A stretch of DNA of 64,000 nt from Rugamonas violacea (GTDB lineage Bacteria; Pseudomonadota; Gammaproteobacteria; Burkholderiales; Burkholderiaceae_D): assembly GCF_016461825.1 (NCBI RefSeq), contig NZ_JAEMNU010000079.1:1-64000 (forward strand). Direction: 5' to 3'. Position 1 is the stretch's first letter; the number at the start of each line of letters is the position of its first letter. The notes below the pieces were generated by a model, which searched no databases, was not told where the DNA came from, and saw only the letters and a list, made by a program, of their open reading frames with translations. The position numbers were made by a program, and so were the translations under genes. Below, piece by piece: positions 1-8,437 of this stretch.

Positions 1-78
1 CTGCGCAAGCAAGGCCACAGCATGCTCGACGTGCTGTACCGTGCATTTATTGGCGATCCGATCATGCCTGCTGCATAG
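1..78 (+). pseudogene. C-terminal end of an ORF, probably an IS66-type transposase
   Basis: The window opens inside a plus-strand reading frame that ends at TAG 76-78. Only 25 residues are visible, beginning LRKQGHSMLDVLYRAF and ending MPAA. The pattern RKQG..-LD-L-RAF-G-P resembles the C-terminus of some IS66-family transposases; this is from memory and the piece is short. It lies just outside the biosynthetic cluster, and with the palindromic repeat next to it marks the cluster's left edge. Whether the upstream part is intact cannot be seen. Confidence 0.4.
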
Positions 79-100
79 CGGCTGAACAGTTACGAAAAAA

Positions 101-333
101 CGTCATTCCGCATCGGCGGACCGCCGCGCAGGCGGGAATCCATGCTGCGCTGGACAGGATGCGGCGTATGGGTTCCCGCGTACGCGGGAACGACGAGTTT
201 TAGAGGTGCCTTAAGGGCACTTCGAAAAACCACCAAATTGTCGTTCCCGCGTAGGCGGGAACCCATGCTGCGCCAATGGATATGCGGGGTATAGATTCCC
301 GCCTGTGCGGCGGTCCGCCGATGCGGAATGACG
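101..333. repeat. Composite palindromic intergenic element (REP/dRS3-like)
   Basis: The outer arms 101-127 and 307-333 are perfect 27-nt inverted repeats, and similarity continues inward in the GGCGGGAAT motif. Inside, 172-191 is a perfect 20-nt palindrome (GTTCCCGCG/TACGCGGGAAC), and a second copy of the TTCCCGCGTAGGCGGGAA type lies near 242-261. The centre contains another short palindrome (GTGCCTTAAGGGCAC). No credible gene is present. The TTCCCGC...GCGGGAA core resembles the short mobile repeats scattered in many proteobacteria. The whole could be folded RNA, a MITE-like unit or a terminator for the cluster. Confidence 0.75.
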
Positions 334-387
334 GTTTTTCGAGGTGCCCTTAAGTTAAGCAGCACCGCGCGGCCCGATCCCGATTTG

Positions 388-636
388 TCAGGCGATGATG
401 TCCCCGCTGAGCTTTGCGTGCAGCATGCGCATCAACGCGTCGATGGAGATTGAACGCTGGCTCGACGTCAACATACCAAGATGAATGTCCAGCGCCGCTT
501 CCAGCCGGCTGAAGATCTGTTCCCAGTCGCGGGTATCCAATGCCACCTCATCGAGCGCCACGATATCCTTGGGCTCCTCGCCGGTGACATTACAAATCGT
601 GTGGATGATGAGTTGGCGCAGGAAGTTGGGCGTCAT
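388..636 (-). CDS. Acyl-carrier-protein-like small protein with Thr at the usual Ser site
   Basis: 82 residues. The fold pattern is that of an acyl carrier protein: an N-terminal helix (LRQLIIHTICNVTG), then ALDTRDWEQIFSRLEAALDI, which aligns with the helix-II consensus ADSLD..ELV..LEEEFDI. In that alignment the serine that carries phosphopantetheine falls on Thr35 (codon 532-534, read as ACC), giving DTRD instead of DSLD. The ATG overlaps the stop of the GMC oxidoreductase by 4 nt (ATGA), so it is the last gene of that unit. Butirosin biosynthesis uses a dedicated carrier protein (BtrI), so a carrier would fit here, but without serine ordinary activation is doubtful. It may be a scaffold, a degenerate carrier or an unrelated helical protein. 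Confidence 0.6.
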   Translation of the reverse strand: MTPNFLRQLIIHTICNVTGEEPKDIVALDEVALDTRDWEQIFSRLEAALDIHLGMLTSSQRSISIDALMRMLHAKLSGDIIA

Positions 637-2276
637 GACAGTGCTCGCTTTGGGAATAATATGCCGGCGGCAGAGCGATGCGGCACGCGCGAGACACTCG
701 CCTGCCCCCTCGCCTCGTCAACGATCCGGCGAGCGATTCTCAAGGCATTGGCTTGGATCGTCAGGGTGGGATTTAGCCCGCCGGGATAAGGCATGTAACT
801 ACCGTCCACGACGTGGACGTTGTCCAGCGAATGCAGTTTGCCATCCCGATCCACCACCGAGGTCTGCGGGTCTTCGCCCGCGCGGCAGGTGCCATGCAGA
901 TGCGTGCTGCCCATGGTGAAGTTCGAGGCTTCGTGTTGAATATCGCGCGCGCCAGCGGCCTTCAGCCAGTCGGCTGAACGTTCCACCATGTAGCTCAGGC
1001 GCGCCAGATCCCGTGGGTCGGTGGTGTAATCGAGCATAATCTGCGGCAAGCCCCAACCGTCCGTGCGGCTGGACAGGCGGACCCGATTGCCAAGCGACGG
1101 ATGATCCGCAAGAATAGTTTCGACGCGTAGCACCAGACCGTCGACCTGCAAGGGCGGCCAGTCGTCGTGCTTGGCTTCGTAGATCAGTCCGCCGACACCG
1201 GTCGGACAGCGCTCATCCAGATAGTGGTCGAGCACGCACACCGTCGAGAACGGCCCGCGATAACCAATTGGGTGGGCCTCGATTTGTTGCCGGTCCGCTT
1301 TCACCAGGCCCTGCGAATATTCGCTCAGCTTCATGCACAGCCCCCGGCCGACCAGATCATGCTCATTGCCCAGGCCATGTGGCGCAAAGGGCGTGACCGA
1401 GCGCAGCAGCAAGGCGGCCGTCTGCACCGCATTGCAGGCCAGCACGAAGCGCTGCCCCCGGATGGAGCGCACCTTGCCGGTCGCGGCATCCATACATTGC
1501 ACCGCCTGCACACCATTGCGCGTTTCCTGCGTCAGCGCCACGGCCTTCACGCCAGTCAGTAGCAACAAGTTGGGGGCATCGGCCAACGGACCCAGCATGG
1601 CGTTCACCACATCGCGCTTGGCGCCGCGCGTGCACTGCGCCGAGATGCATAGCGAGCAGCAGTCGCACAGGCCGCGATCGACCGCCAACGGGGTTGGGCG
1701 GGGCGACAAACCCAGCCGGCGCGCACCTTCCCAAAGATGTTCCGCCGGCAGGCTCAAGGACTTCGGTGCCGGTCCCGCGCACGTGAAGCCCGAATAGTCG
1801 ATGGACAGCCTTGACTCCATCTCCTGGTAAAAGGGCGCGAGGTCGGCGGCATTGATGGGCCATTTCACCGACAGGCCGTCGACCCGAATGCGCTCGCTGG
1901 GATCGAAGTCGAAGTCGGTGTAGCGGAACGACGCGGCGCCATAGAACACGGTGCCGCCGCCGAGATTGCGCGTGCTCCACGGCCATCCCCGCTCGCTCCA
2001 TCCCTGCGCATCATTGCCGGCCAAGGCGGGAACGGCGGCGGCATCGACGGCGGCGTTCTCCGCACCGGCCTTGAGCCGGGCCCCCTCCTCCAACAACAGC
2101 GTGCGAAGCCCGGCACGAACGAAGGTTTCCGCCGCAACGGCACCACTGGCGCCGCTGCCAATGACGACCACGTCGAATGCGTCCTCGAACAGGATTTCCG
2201 ATTGCAGTCCGTGCACGTGCGAGCTACCCAGGGCGCGCTGCTCAACGAATGGCGCAAATGAAGAGGAAGAAATCAT
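633..2276 (-). CDS. GMC-family FAD-dependent oxidoreductase (BtrQ/Neo11-like candidate)
   Basis: 547 residues. An N-terminal Rossmann motif VVVIGSGASGAVAAE (GxGxxG at 40-45) binds FAD. A cysteine-rich stretch (CDCCSLCISAQC) near 205-220 followed by RGAK is typical of the bacterial sugar/alcohol GMC subgroup. The C-terminal catalytic region has HLHGTCRAG and VVDGSYMPYPGGLNPT. Family members oxidise alcohols to aldehydes or ketones. In butirosin and neomycin pathways a GMC enzyme oxidises C6'-OH of paromamine before transamination, and a class III aminotransferase that could follow is in the same cluster. It might instead oxidise the cyclitol ring, because no inosamine dehydrogenase is visible. 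Its own conserved promoter element lies at 2328-2398, and an AAAGGA stretch precedes the ATG. Confidence 0.85.
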   Translation of the reverse strand: MISSSSFAPFVEQRALGSSHVHGLQSEILFEDAFDVVVIGSGASGAVAAETFVRAGLRTLLLEEGARLKAGAENAAVDAAAVPALAGNDAQGWSERGWPWSTRNLGGGTVFYGAASFRYTDFDFDPSERIRVDGLSVKWPINAADLAPFYQEMESRLSIDYSGFTCAGPAPKSLSLPAEHLWEGARRLGLSPRPTPLAVDRGLCDCCSLCISAQCTRGAKRDVVNAMLGPLADAPNLLLLTGVKAVALTQETRNGVQAVQCMDAATGKVRSIRGQRFVLACNAVQTAALLLRSVTPFAPHGLGNEHDLVGRGLCMKLSEYSQGLVKADRQQIEAHPIGYRGPFSTVCVLDHYLDERCPTGVGGLIYEAKHDDWPPLQVDGLVLRVETILADHPSLGNRVRLSSRTDGWGLPQIMLDYTTDPRDLARLSYMVERSADWLKAAGARDIQHEASNFTMGSTHLHGTCRAGEDPQTSVVDRDGKLHSLDNVHVVDGSYMPYPGGLNPTLTIQANALRIARRIVDEARGQASVSRVPHRSAAGILFPKRALS

Positions 2277-2327
2277 GCTGTTGGATCGTCCTTTGGCGTT
2301 GTTGCATGGAGGAGCAAAGAGCTGAGG

Positions 2328-2398
2328 TGCCTATGCATGATGGCATCAAAAACAATGTGCTGAAAATAAAACAAGCTCACTTGACAAATCTTATGAAA
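2328..2398 (-). promoter_or_regulatory. Conserved two-box promoter element, copy B (upstream of GMC gene)
   Basis: Two boxes are shared exactly with 16898-16968. On the minus strand, a 20-nt box TTTCATAAGATTTGTCAAGT (2379-2398) is followed by exactly 33 nt and then TGCCATCATGCAT (2333-2345). The second box extends to a TGCC-N10-GGCA dyad (2328-2345). The spacer also keeps about half its bases. It sits 51 nt before the GMC start codon inside the 208-bp gap after the PhyH gene, so the GMC and carrier genes are probably transcribed separately under the same control as the first cluster gene. Confidence 0.75.
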
Positions 2399-2484
2399 AC
2401 TCGCGCGGCCCATTGGCGACGTGCCGGATGGTGGCAAGCGGCCCCATCCTGCATGGCGCCGGCCCGCCCGCGACCGAGCCCACT

Positions 2485-3375
2485 TCAATCAAATTCGGCT
2501 TCCCGCAAGAAGGACTTCCGGTCCTCGTTTTGCTCCGCCTTCAGCATCCACTCAGCGCCCATGAGTTTGCCGGCTTGCCCCCGTCCCAGCACCGTCAATG
2601 GATCCTCGAATCCGTTGACGTAGCCCAAGGCGAATGCGCCGCACTGGTAGCCCATCAGGCGCAGCAATTCGTCCGGCAGGGTGCGGGCGATCTCCGGCGG
2701 GCAGGAAAGAAACTGGTTCTCCTCCTGCCGCAGCCAGCCGAGCGCGTAGGTCAAGTTGAGCGCCGAGCGGACTCGGTCGGAGCGATTGTCGCCGCCGCCA
2801 TGGTAGACCTTGCCGTCATACACCAGCACCGAGCCCTTTTCCATCTCTGCGGGAAAACTGGCGGCGATCTCGAATTCAACGCTGCGCCCTGCCCGGTGGC
2901 TGCCGGGCACGACGCGCGTGGCGCCCATCTCCTCGGTGTAATCGGTCATGGCCCACAAGGTGTTGCACTGCACGTGATAGTCGAGGGGGAAGGGGAACAT
3001 GTCCCAGGCCACCTCGTCCTGATGCAGCGTCTGTGCCTTGGCGCCGGGATGAATCGACACGACTTGCGTGCAATGGATCTGAAAGGTCGTGGCGTGGGAC
3101 AGAAGGCGGCGGCTTGTCTCCAGAATGGTCGGGTTGAGGATCAGCTCGCGCGCGCCCGGCGAGCGGGCGATCAAGCCGCCGGTGCGTTTGGTCCGTCTGC
3201 CGAGAATGCCGTCCGGCCCGAAGGGGGTGAGCGCCGTGTAGGGTTCGAGTTCGTCGGCGATGCGATCCATGCAGGCGCCGGGCACGAGCTTGTCGATGAT
3301 GGCGTAGCCGTGCTGGCGCAGGCAGTGCTCCACTTCCGATGCGGAAGCGGTGTTGGCAAGATGAATTAGCGACAT
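2485..3375 (-). CDS. PhyH-family Fe(II)/2-oxoglutarate dioxygenase
   Basis: 296 residues with the metal-binding triad of phytanoyl-CoA dioxygenase-like enzymes: HQD at 118-120 and distal H192 in VYHGGGDN, followed by an arginine (RVRSALNLT) suited to 2-oxoglutarate. VVPGSHRAG is the typical PhyH loop. AAAGGA precedes the ATG. Such enzymes hydroxylate, desaturate or oxidatively deaminate small molecules. In kanamycin biosynthesis a dioxygenase of this superfamily (KanJ) removes the 2'-amino group by oxidation, which makes a tailoring step on an aminoglycoside plausible here. No KanK-like reductase is seen. The exact substrate cannot be read from the sequence. Confidence 0.85.
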   Translation of the reverse strand: MSLIHLANTASASEVEHCLRQHGYAIIDKLVPGACMDRIADELEPYTALTPFGPDGILGRRTKRTGGLIARSPGARELILNPTILETSRRLLSHATTFQIHCTQVVSIHPGAKAQTLHQDEVAWDMFPFPLDYHVQCNTLWAMTDYTEEMGATRVVPGSHRAGRSVEFEIAASFPAEMEKGSVLVYDGKVYHGGGDNRSDRVRSALNLTYALGWLRQEENQFLSCPPEIARTLPDELLRLMGYQCGAFALGYVNGFEDPLTVLGRGQAGKLMGAEWMLKAEQNEDRKSFLREAEFD

Positions 3376-3454
3376 GCTGGGTTCCTTTGTGGCCGGCTGT
3401 TTTTTTGGTAGTCCCCTTGCCGGCGCCGCGCGACCGAGGACGACCCGGCGGCGC

Positions 3455-4696
3455 TCACGCCTTGGCCGGTTTGGTGGAGTTCATTTGCGCCGACCGGTAA
3501 AGCTCCAAGGTTCGGGCGACCATCGCCGATGGGGTGTAGCGCTGTTCGATATAGGCCCGCAGCCGAGCCGGATCGGTGATCTCCGCATGCAGGCCGGCCA
3601 GCACCTCCTTGACCCGTGCGATCATGGCGGCCGTGTCTTCCGGTGCGATGAGTAGATCCGGCGTGACCCCGCCCAGAATTTCCTGCAGACCGCCAACGGC
3701 AAAGGCCACCACCGGCACGCCGGTGGCCAAGGCCTCGATGCTGGCGCCGCCGAACTCCTCATACAGCGACGGCATCACGATCAGACGGCAGGCCGCCATC
3801 GCCAGCGGCACCTCATGATTGGGGATGAAACCGGTAACCGTCACCCAGTCTTGCAGCCCCGCCCTGTCGACGGCGTCGCGCAAACGATCGCCTTGCGTTC
3901 CATCGCCGACGATCAACAGCTCGCAGCCTTCTTCGCGAAGGGCGGCGGCGAGAGGGATGAGATGCGGCCATCCCTTTTCCTTCGCGATCCGGCCGACAAA
4001 GCCCACCGTTCGTCGCCGCAGACCATGGCGTTGGCGGAATTGGGCCACCTCCTGAAGCGGCGGCGGCGCGAACTGTGTGGTGTCGACCACATCGGGAACG
4101 ATCTCGACGCGGCGGGCACTCTGCGCCAGCACCGTGGCGGTTCGTTGGGTCAAGGCCATCACCGCGAAGGCCGCGCCGACGGCTCGCTGCTCCAGCCACC
4201 GGGCCAGCCGGTGTTGCAGCATGTCGAGCCAGGAATGCGGGGTGTAGACCGCGAGACGGGAGCAGTGCACCGTCAGTATCAATGGCCGTCGCAGCAGGCG
4301 AGGCGCGAGCCAGGCCACCAGTAGCGCGGGAATTTGCCCGTCGAGGTGGGCATGGAGGACATCGAAGTCCTGCCGGCGCGCTCGCCGAAGCAGAGCATAC
4401 AGCGTGGCGACGGCCCACGACTGGGTCAGGCCGACCAGGCCGCTGAACTCGGAGCGGATGCGCGGCATGGGCAGCATCATCAGCTCCACCCACAGAAACG
4501 GTTGCAACTGACGTCGCTTGGGCAGCCCGGGGAAACCAATTGTCATCACATGTTGATGAATCCCGGCTTGCGCCAGCCAGACCGCCTGCCGCCAGGTCTG
4601 CACCTGCATGCCGCCGACCGAATCGTAGGCACTTGGCCATGCTTCGGCGTCCGGGTGATGGAAAAAGGGTGTCAGCTTGAGGATTTTCATACGCAT
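3455..4696 (-). CDS. GT4 glycosyltransferase (BtrM-like candidate)
   Basis: 413 residues with a two-Rossmann GT-B layout. The N-terminus MRMKILKLTPFF.. is followed by an acceptor domain. The C-terminal domain has FVGRIAKEKGWPHLI, LLIVGDGTQ, and the nucleotide-sugar motif PSLYEEFGGASIEALATGVPVV, where E-x7-E is the GT4 signature. In 2-deoxystreptamine pathways a GT4 enzyme (BtrM/Neo8) adds N-acetylglucosamine to the cyclitol before PIG-L deacetylation, and both partners are present. The chosen ATG at 4696 shares one base with the upstream stop (TGATG); an ATG at 4690 and a TTG at 4699 are alternatives. Confidence 0.85.
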   Translation of the reverse strand: MRMKILKLTPFFHHPDAEAWPSAYDSVGGMQVQTWRQAVWLAQAGIHQHVMTIGFPGLPKRRQLQPFLWVELMMLPMPRIRSEFSGLVGLTQSWAVATLYALLRRARRQDFDVLHAHLDGQIPALLVAWLAPRLLRRPLILTVHCSRLAVYTPHSWLDMLQHRLARWLEQRAVGAAFAVMALTQRTATVLAQSARRVEIVPDVVDTTQFAPPPLQEVAQFRQRHGLRRRTVGFVGRIAKEKGWPHLIPLAAALREEGCELLIVGDGTQGDRLRDAVDRAGLQDWVTVTGFIPNHEVPLAMAACRLIVMPSLYEEFGGASIEALATGVPVVAFAVGGLQEILGGVTPDLLIAPEDTAAMIARVKEVLAGLHAEITDPARLRAYIEQRYTPSAMVARTLELYRSAQMNSTKPAKA

Positions 4697-7600
4697 CAAG
4701 CTTTCGCCAACGGCTGGGGGCGTTCCTGCGCAAGCGTCGACCAGGAGTCGACCGTCGTCCAGTCAATGCCTCGTTCCAGTTCGAACCGGTAAGCCGGCCC
4801 ATGCGTCGAGATGTGTGCCTGGATGGCCCGCTCCGTGGCGACGCTATGGCCCCACGGTATCGTGTCCATGCCCTGCAGCAGACGCCCCAACACGGCCGGA
4901 TCGATGCGCTCACCGCAGTGAGCGACCAGCAGGTGTTTCGCGCGCCGGAAGCGAACCCCGGTGTCGGCCAATTGCTGGGCCAGGGGCACCGCGCCACAAG
5001 CCGCCAGCGCGATTTCGGGCGCGTGCCGCACGATCAGCGCCGGCACGCCGGACAGCGCCGAGCCGCCCGCGGCCGCGACCCGCCGCAGTTCATCCGCCAA
5101 GTCCGCGCGCTTGAACAGGCAAGCCGCGATCAGGTCGTGACCGACATGAAAGACCTCGCGCCGGGCGAGTCCGGCAAGCGCCTCGCTTGGCCACCTGGCG
5201 GCCAGGAAGAGACTGGCCTGGCGCAGATACTCGTAGCGAGCGGGCCAGCGGCCGGCGTCGCCGGCGCAACCGTCCAGCCAGTGCGCGTAACTGTCGATCA
5301 GCGCCCAGCAGCGTTCGAAACCGCCGCGCAGACAGCGCAGAATCAGGCCACGCACCACGCCGCTCTGCGCGATCGCGCTGACCGCCGAGGACAGCGGCGC
5401 GGTGTGCAAGGCGACGTATTGCGAGGTATCCTCAAGCACTGCCCGATAGTCGACCAGCGTCGTGATCGCCGACTCCCAAGCCGCGCCGTGCAGGCGCTCG
5501 GCAAAGCCGTCGACGGCGTCGTTGTCGACGTACGAGAAATCGTACGAGGCGTCGAAGAGGAAGCGCGTGGCGACCACAAAGCGCCTGAGATCCTCATGCC
5601 GCCAGACGCCTGAAGCCGGCACGCCGAGGCGGATGAACAAAGTCCAGGTGCCCAGCACCTGCTCGCGCCGCACCGTCAACGTCGGGAACAGCCAGCTGCG
5701 CAACCGCTCCAGGAACACCTCGAACGCCAGGATTCGCGCGATCTCGTCGCTCGGGCAATCGGGCGGCTCGGTCCATTCCACCGTGATCTGCTGGGGCGTG
5801 AACACATAGCTGGCCTTGTGCGTTCCCATCGGGATCTGGATCTCCAGCAGCTCCCGTTCGAAACGCAGAACCTTGGTCGCACGACTGCTGAACGTCGAGC
5901 AGAAGTGTTCGAGCGCCCGCACCCGTTGCGGCAGCCGCCGCGTGTCCAGTCGCAGCCCCGCCAGGGACCACTGGTGCAGCAGATTGTGCAGAACGTGCGG
6001 GTTCTCGTAGCGCGGCGCGGCCTCGCCGGCAGCCAGGATGGCGTCAAACTCGAACCGCCAGTTGCGATCCTGTATTTCGAACGACGCGGGAAGCGCTTCA
6101 TCGTGCCACTGCCGCAGCCAGCTCTGAAAGCGCCGGAGCACCACCGCATCACGCTCGGACAGCGTCCCAACGCTCAGGAAGGCGAGCCATTTTTGCATCA
6201 CCACGAGGTAGCGTTGGTAGCCTGCCGTATCGCCCTGCTCCACGGTACGGGCCAGCAGTCCCTTCAACGAGGCGTCATAGGTCTCGATCAGCGATCCCCT
6301 GATCTGCTCGGCGACGCTCTCCAGATCGACCTCGCGCAGCACCCCGCGCAGGCTGGAATAGGCGGTATTGAGCTGCTGTGAAATCTGCGCCACCGCGTCG
6401 CCGCCCGACACAATGCCCCGGAACGATGCCGCCGCCTTCAGGAACGCCTCGACCGGCGCGAGCACCGGGGGATGATCCAGCACCTGCCGGGCCAGCAGGA
6501 CCATACTGTGGATCGGCAATCCCAATGAACGGATGGACGCCATCGACCTGGCCGACAAACCGCCTTTGAAGGCGAGCGCCAGCGCCGCCAGGTAGGCAAG
6601 CTTCTCGTCCGTCACATACACCGGCAGCCGGGCGCATTCCGCGCTGACCAGCGCCACGCTATCCAGGATGAGCAAGGCGTTGTCGTGCTGCCGCGCGGTC
6701 AATTGCCCGGCGGCCGAATCGAGCAAGCTGCCCAGCGTCTCCGGCGGGACCCAGGACGCCGCCGCTTCGCATTCCAGCAAGGCCATCACGATCCGCAAAT
6801 CGGCGCTATCGACGAGCGGGCCGGTGCCGGACGACAGCGCGGACAGCGCCGGCAGCGCGCGCCACGGCTGGTCCCGCGACAGCTCGACGGCGCGGGCATA
6901 GGCCTGGGCGAATTCGCTCAGCGCGGACAGCCCGCCGGCATAGCCCGCATGGCGCGAGCGCCCGATCTGCGCCAGCAGCGACGGCGACTCCACCACGCCG
7001 TCGGCGCGCTGCAGCCACAACGCCGCGCTCGGCTGTTCGCTGCGCGCCAGCAGGCGTTCCTTGACCTCCCTGGCCAATGCCAGACGGCGCAGCCCGGACA
7101 AGGCCGCGCTGCATTGCCGCGCCAGTTCGCCACCGGCCGTCAGCACCTCGTCCGTGAAGACGAGGGCACAGTCGTCGGGCAACACCAGCTCCCTGCGCAC
7201 CTCGCTGCGGATCGATCGCAGCATCGTCAAGTCGCCCAGCAGGCAGGTGCCGCGATCGAACACAACGCAGTTCGCGCCGCTCGGCACGCGCCGCGTGTCG
7301 ATTCTGACGCAGCTGACCTTCTGCTGCCGAAACATGATGCCCGCATGTTCCTCGGCGCTGCCTTCGTCCACCATCACCACCGCCACGTCGGCCTGCTCCC
7401 GCGCATCCAGGGCGAGATACTGACGCCAGGCGCTCATCAGGTCCGGCGCCACCAGCCCACGGCCGAAGGCTGTCGCGCCCAGCATCAATAGGCCGGCTTC
7501 CACCACGTCGTAGTGGCGGGCCAGCTCGTCGTAGCATTCGTCGGTCAGCGCGGCCCGCTCGCGGAAGGCGGTGTCGGCATGCGCCGGCCGCGCCTGCAGC

Positions 7601-8397
7601 AGACGCATGCGGCGCACCGCCGTCTCGCGCAAATGTCGCCCGCGCCAGAGCCTGAGGTCGGTGGCGGCGGGACGCAAGGCCAGGGTGGTCGCCCGTGCGC
7701 CGGTGTTCTGCGCGCTGGCAAAGCCGAAGCCGAGCGTATGGGCGACGTTCATCAACTGCCGGTTTCGCGGCATGATGGTGGTGACGGAAACGAAGCCCAG
7801 CGCCGTCTCCAGGCCCCATTCGCAATCGATCGCCGCGAAGTCGAAAATCTCCATCAGCTCGGCACATACCGCCTCCATGCGGTCGAGCACCGCCGCTTCC
7901 AGATACGGCGAGTGGGCGGGCCCGACGTCATCGGCCACATCGATCTTCAGCAGCGGCTGCACAAAGCAGGCGATGGCGTCGACATCAAGGCATCGGCCCG
8001 CAAGCGCCTGTTGACGCCGGGCATGCTCGGTCGATCCGCTCAGCGCCACGGTGGCAACGCATTGCATCAGCTCTTCCGGCCTCAGGCAGATCAGGCTGTC
8101 GTAGCCGCCGGCATTGACGTGCTCCGTCATGTCCTCGATACCCGCACTGCGCACGATCCAGGGCGCCGGCCCGCAGACTTGCGCCACCCTCTGCGGCAGG
8201 CCAGGAAACGCCTGCTCCAATGAGGCGATGTAGGCCGCCAGCGCCGCCGCCCCCTGCGCCTGGCCAGCCGCCGCCGCGACCGCTAGCGCAGCGATCGGGA
8301 AGATGGGCAAGACCAGATCGCCCAATGCTTCGATCTCGCGGATGCGCAGAAGCCGCTCAAGCTTGGGTTGGTAGTACTGTTCTTCGACTGTAGTCAT
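4696..8397 (-). CDS. Giant PPDK/PEP-synthase-like protein: ATP-grasp plus phosphohistidine swivel plus long unknown region
   Basis: 1233 residues from ATG 8397; the frame stays open further upstream, but the preceding gene ends at 8438. WIVRSAGIEDMTEHVNAGGYDS (about 80-101) matches the PPDK N-terminal ATP-grasp pattern VRSS..ED....AG.ydT. FAAIDCEWGLE (187-197) matches its DIEW metal loop. SAEEHAGIMFRQQKVSCV around His351 matches the swivelling-domain motif SHAAI.ARE..IP.V, with EHA for SHA. No C-terminal PEP-binding TIM-barrel motifs are visible. The remaining ~800 residues are mostly predicted-helical and unrecognised. The domain set recalls rifampin phosphotransferase more than true PEP synthase. 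It sits between the ABC exporter and the glycosyltransferase. A phosphotransferase (self-protection or activation) or a ligase role is inference. Confidence 0.6.
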   Translation of the reverse strand: MTTVEEQYYQPKLERLLRIREIEALGDLVLPIFPIAALAVAAAAGQAQGAAALAAYIASLEQAFPGLPQRVAQVCGPAPWIVRSAGIEDMTEHVNAGGYDSLICLRPEELMQCVATVALSGSTEHARRQQALAGRCLDVDAIACFVQPLLKIDVADDVGPAHSPYLEAAVLDRMEAVCAELMEIFDFAAIDCEWGLETALGFVSVTTIMPRNRQLMNVAHTLGFGFASAQNTGARATTLALRPAATDLRLWRGRHLRETAVRRMRLLQARPAHADTAFRERAALTDECYDELARHYDVVEAGLLMLGATAFGRGLVAPDLMSAWRQYLALDAREQADVAVVMVDEGSAEEHAGIMFRQQKVSCVRIDTRRVPSGANCVVFDRGTCLLGDLTMLRSIRSEVRRELVLPDDCALVFTDEVLTAGGELARQCSAALSGLRRLALAREVKERLLARSEQPSAALWLQRADGVVESPSLLAQIGRSRHAGYAGGLSALSEFAQAYARAVELSRDQPWRALPALSALSSGTGPLVDSADLRIVMALLECEAAASWVPPETLGSLLDSAAGQLTARQHDNALLILDSVALVSAECARLPVYVTDEKLAYLAALALAFKGGLSARSMASIRSLGLPIHSMVLLARQVLDHPPVLAPVEAFLKAAASFRGIVSGGDAVAQISQQLNTAYSSLRGVLREVDLESVAEQIRGSLIETYDASLKGLLARTVEQGDTAGYQRYLVVMQKWLAFLSVGTLSERDAVVLRRFQSWLRQWHDEALPASFEIQDRNWRFEFDAILAAGEAAPRYENPHVLHNLLHQWSLAGLRLDTRRLPQRVRALEHFCSTFSSRATKVLRFERELLEIQIPMGTHKASYVFTPQQITVEWTEPPDCPSDEIARILAFEVFLERLRSWLFPTLTVRREQVLGTWTLFIRLGVPASGVWRHEDLRRFVVATRFLFDASYDFSYVDNDAVDGFAERLHGAAWESAITTLVDYRAVLEDTSQYVALHTAPLSSAVSAIAQSGVVRGLILRCLRGGFERCWALIDSYAHWLDGCAGDAGRWPARYEYLRQASLFLAARWPSEALAGLARREVFHVGHDLIAACLFKRADLADELRRVAAAGGSALSGVPALIVRHAPEIALAACGAVPLAQQLADTGVRFRRAKHLLVAHCGERIDPAVLGRLLQGMDTIPWGHSVATERAIQAHISTHGPAYRFELERGIDWTTVDSWSTLAQERPQPLAKA

Positions 8398-8437
8398 AGT
8401 ATGGGTTCGCAAACTCTGATGATTCGGTTCGGGGCCG

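Noticed and set aside
4696..8397. True PEP synthase or PPDK
   Set aside because: The C-terminal PEP-binding barrel motifs are missing and the context is secondary metabolism.
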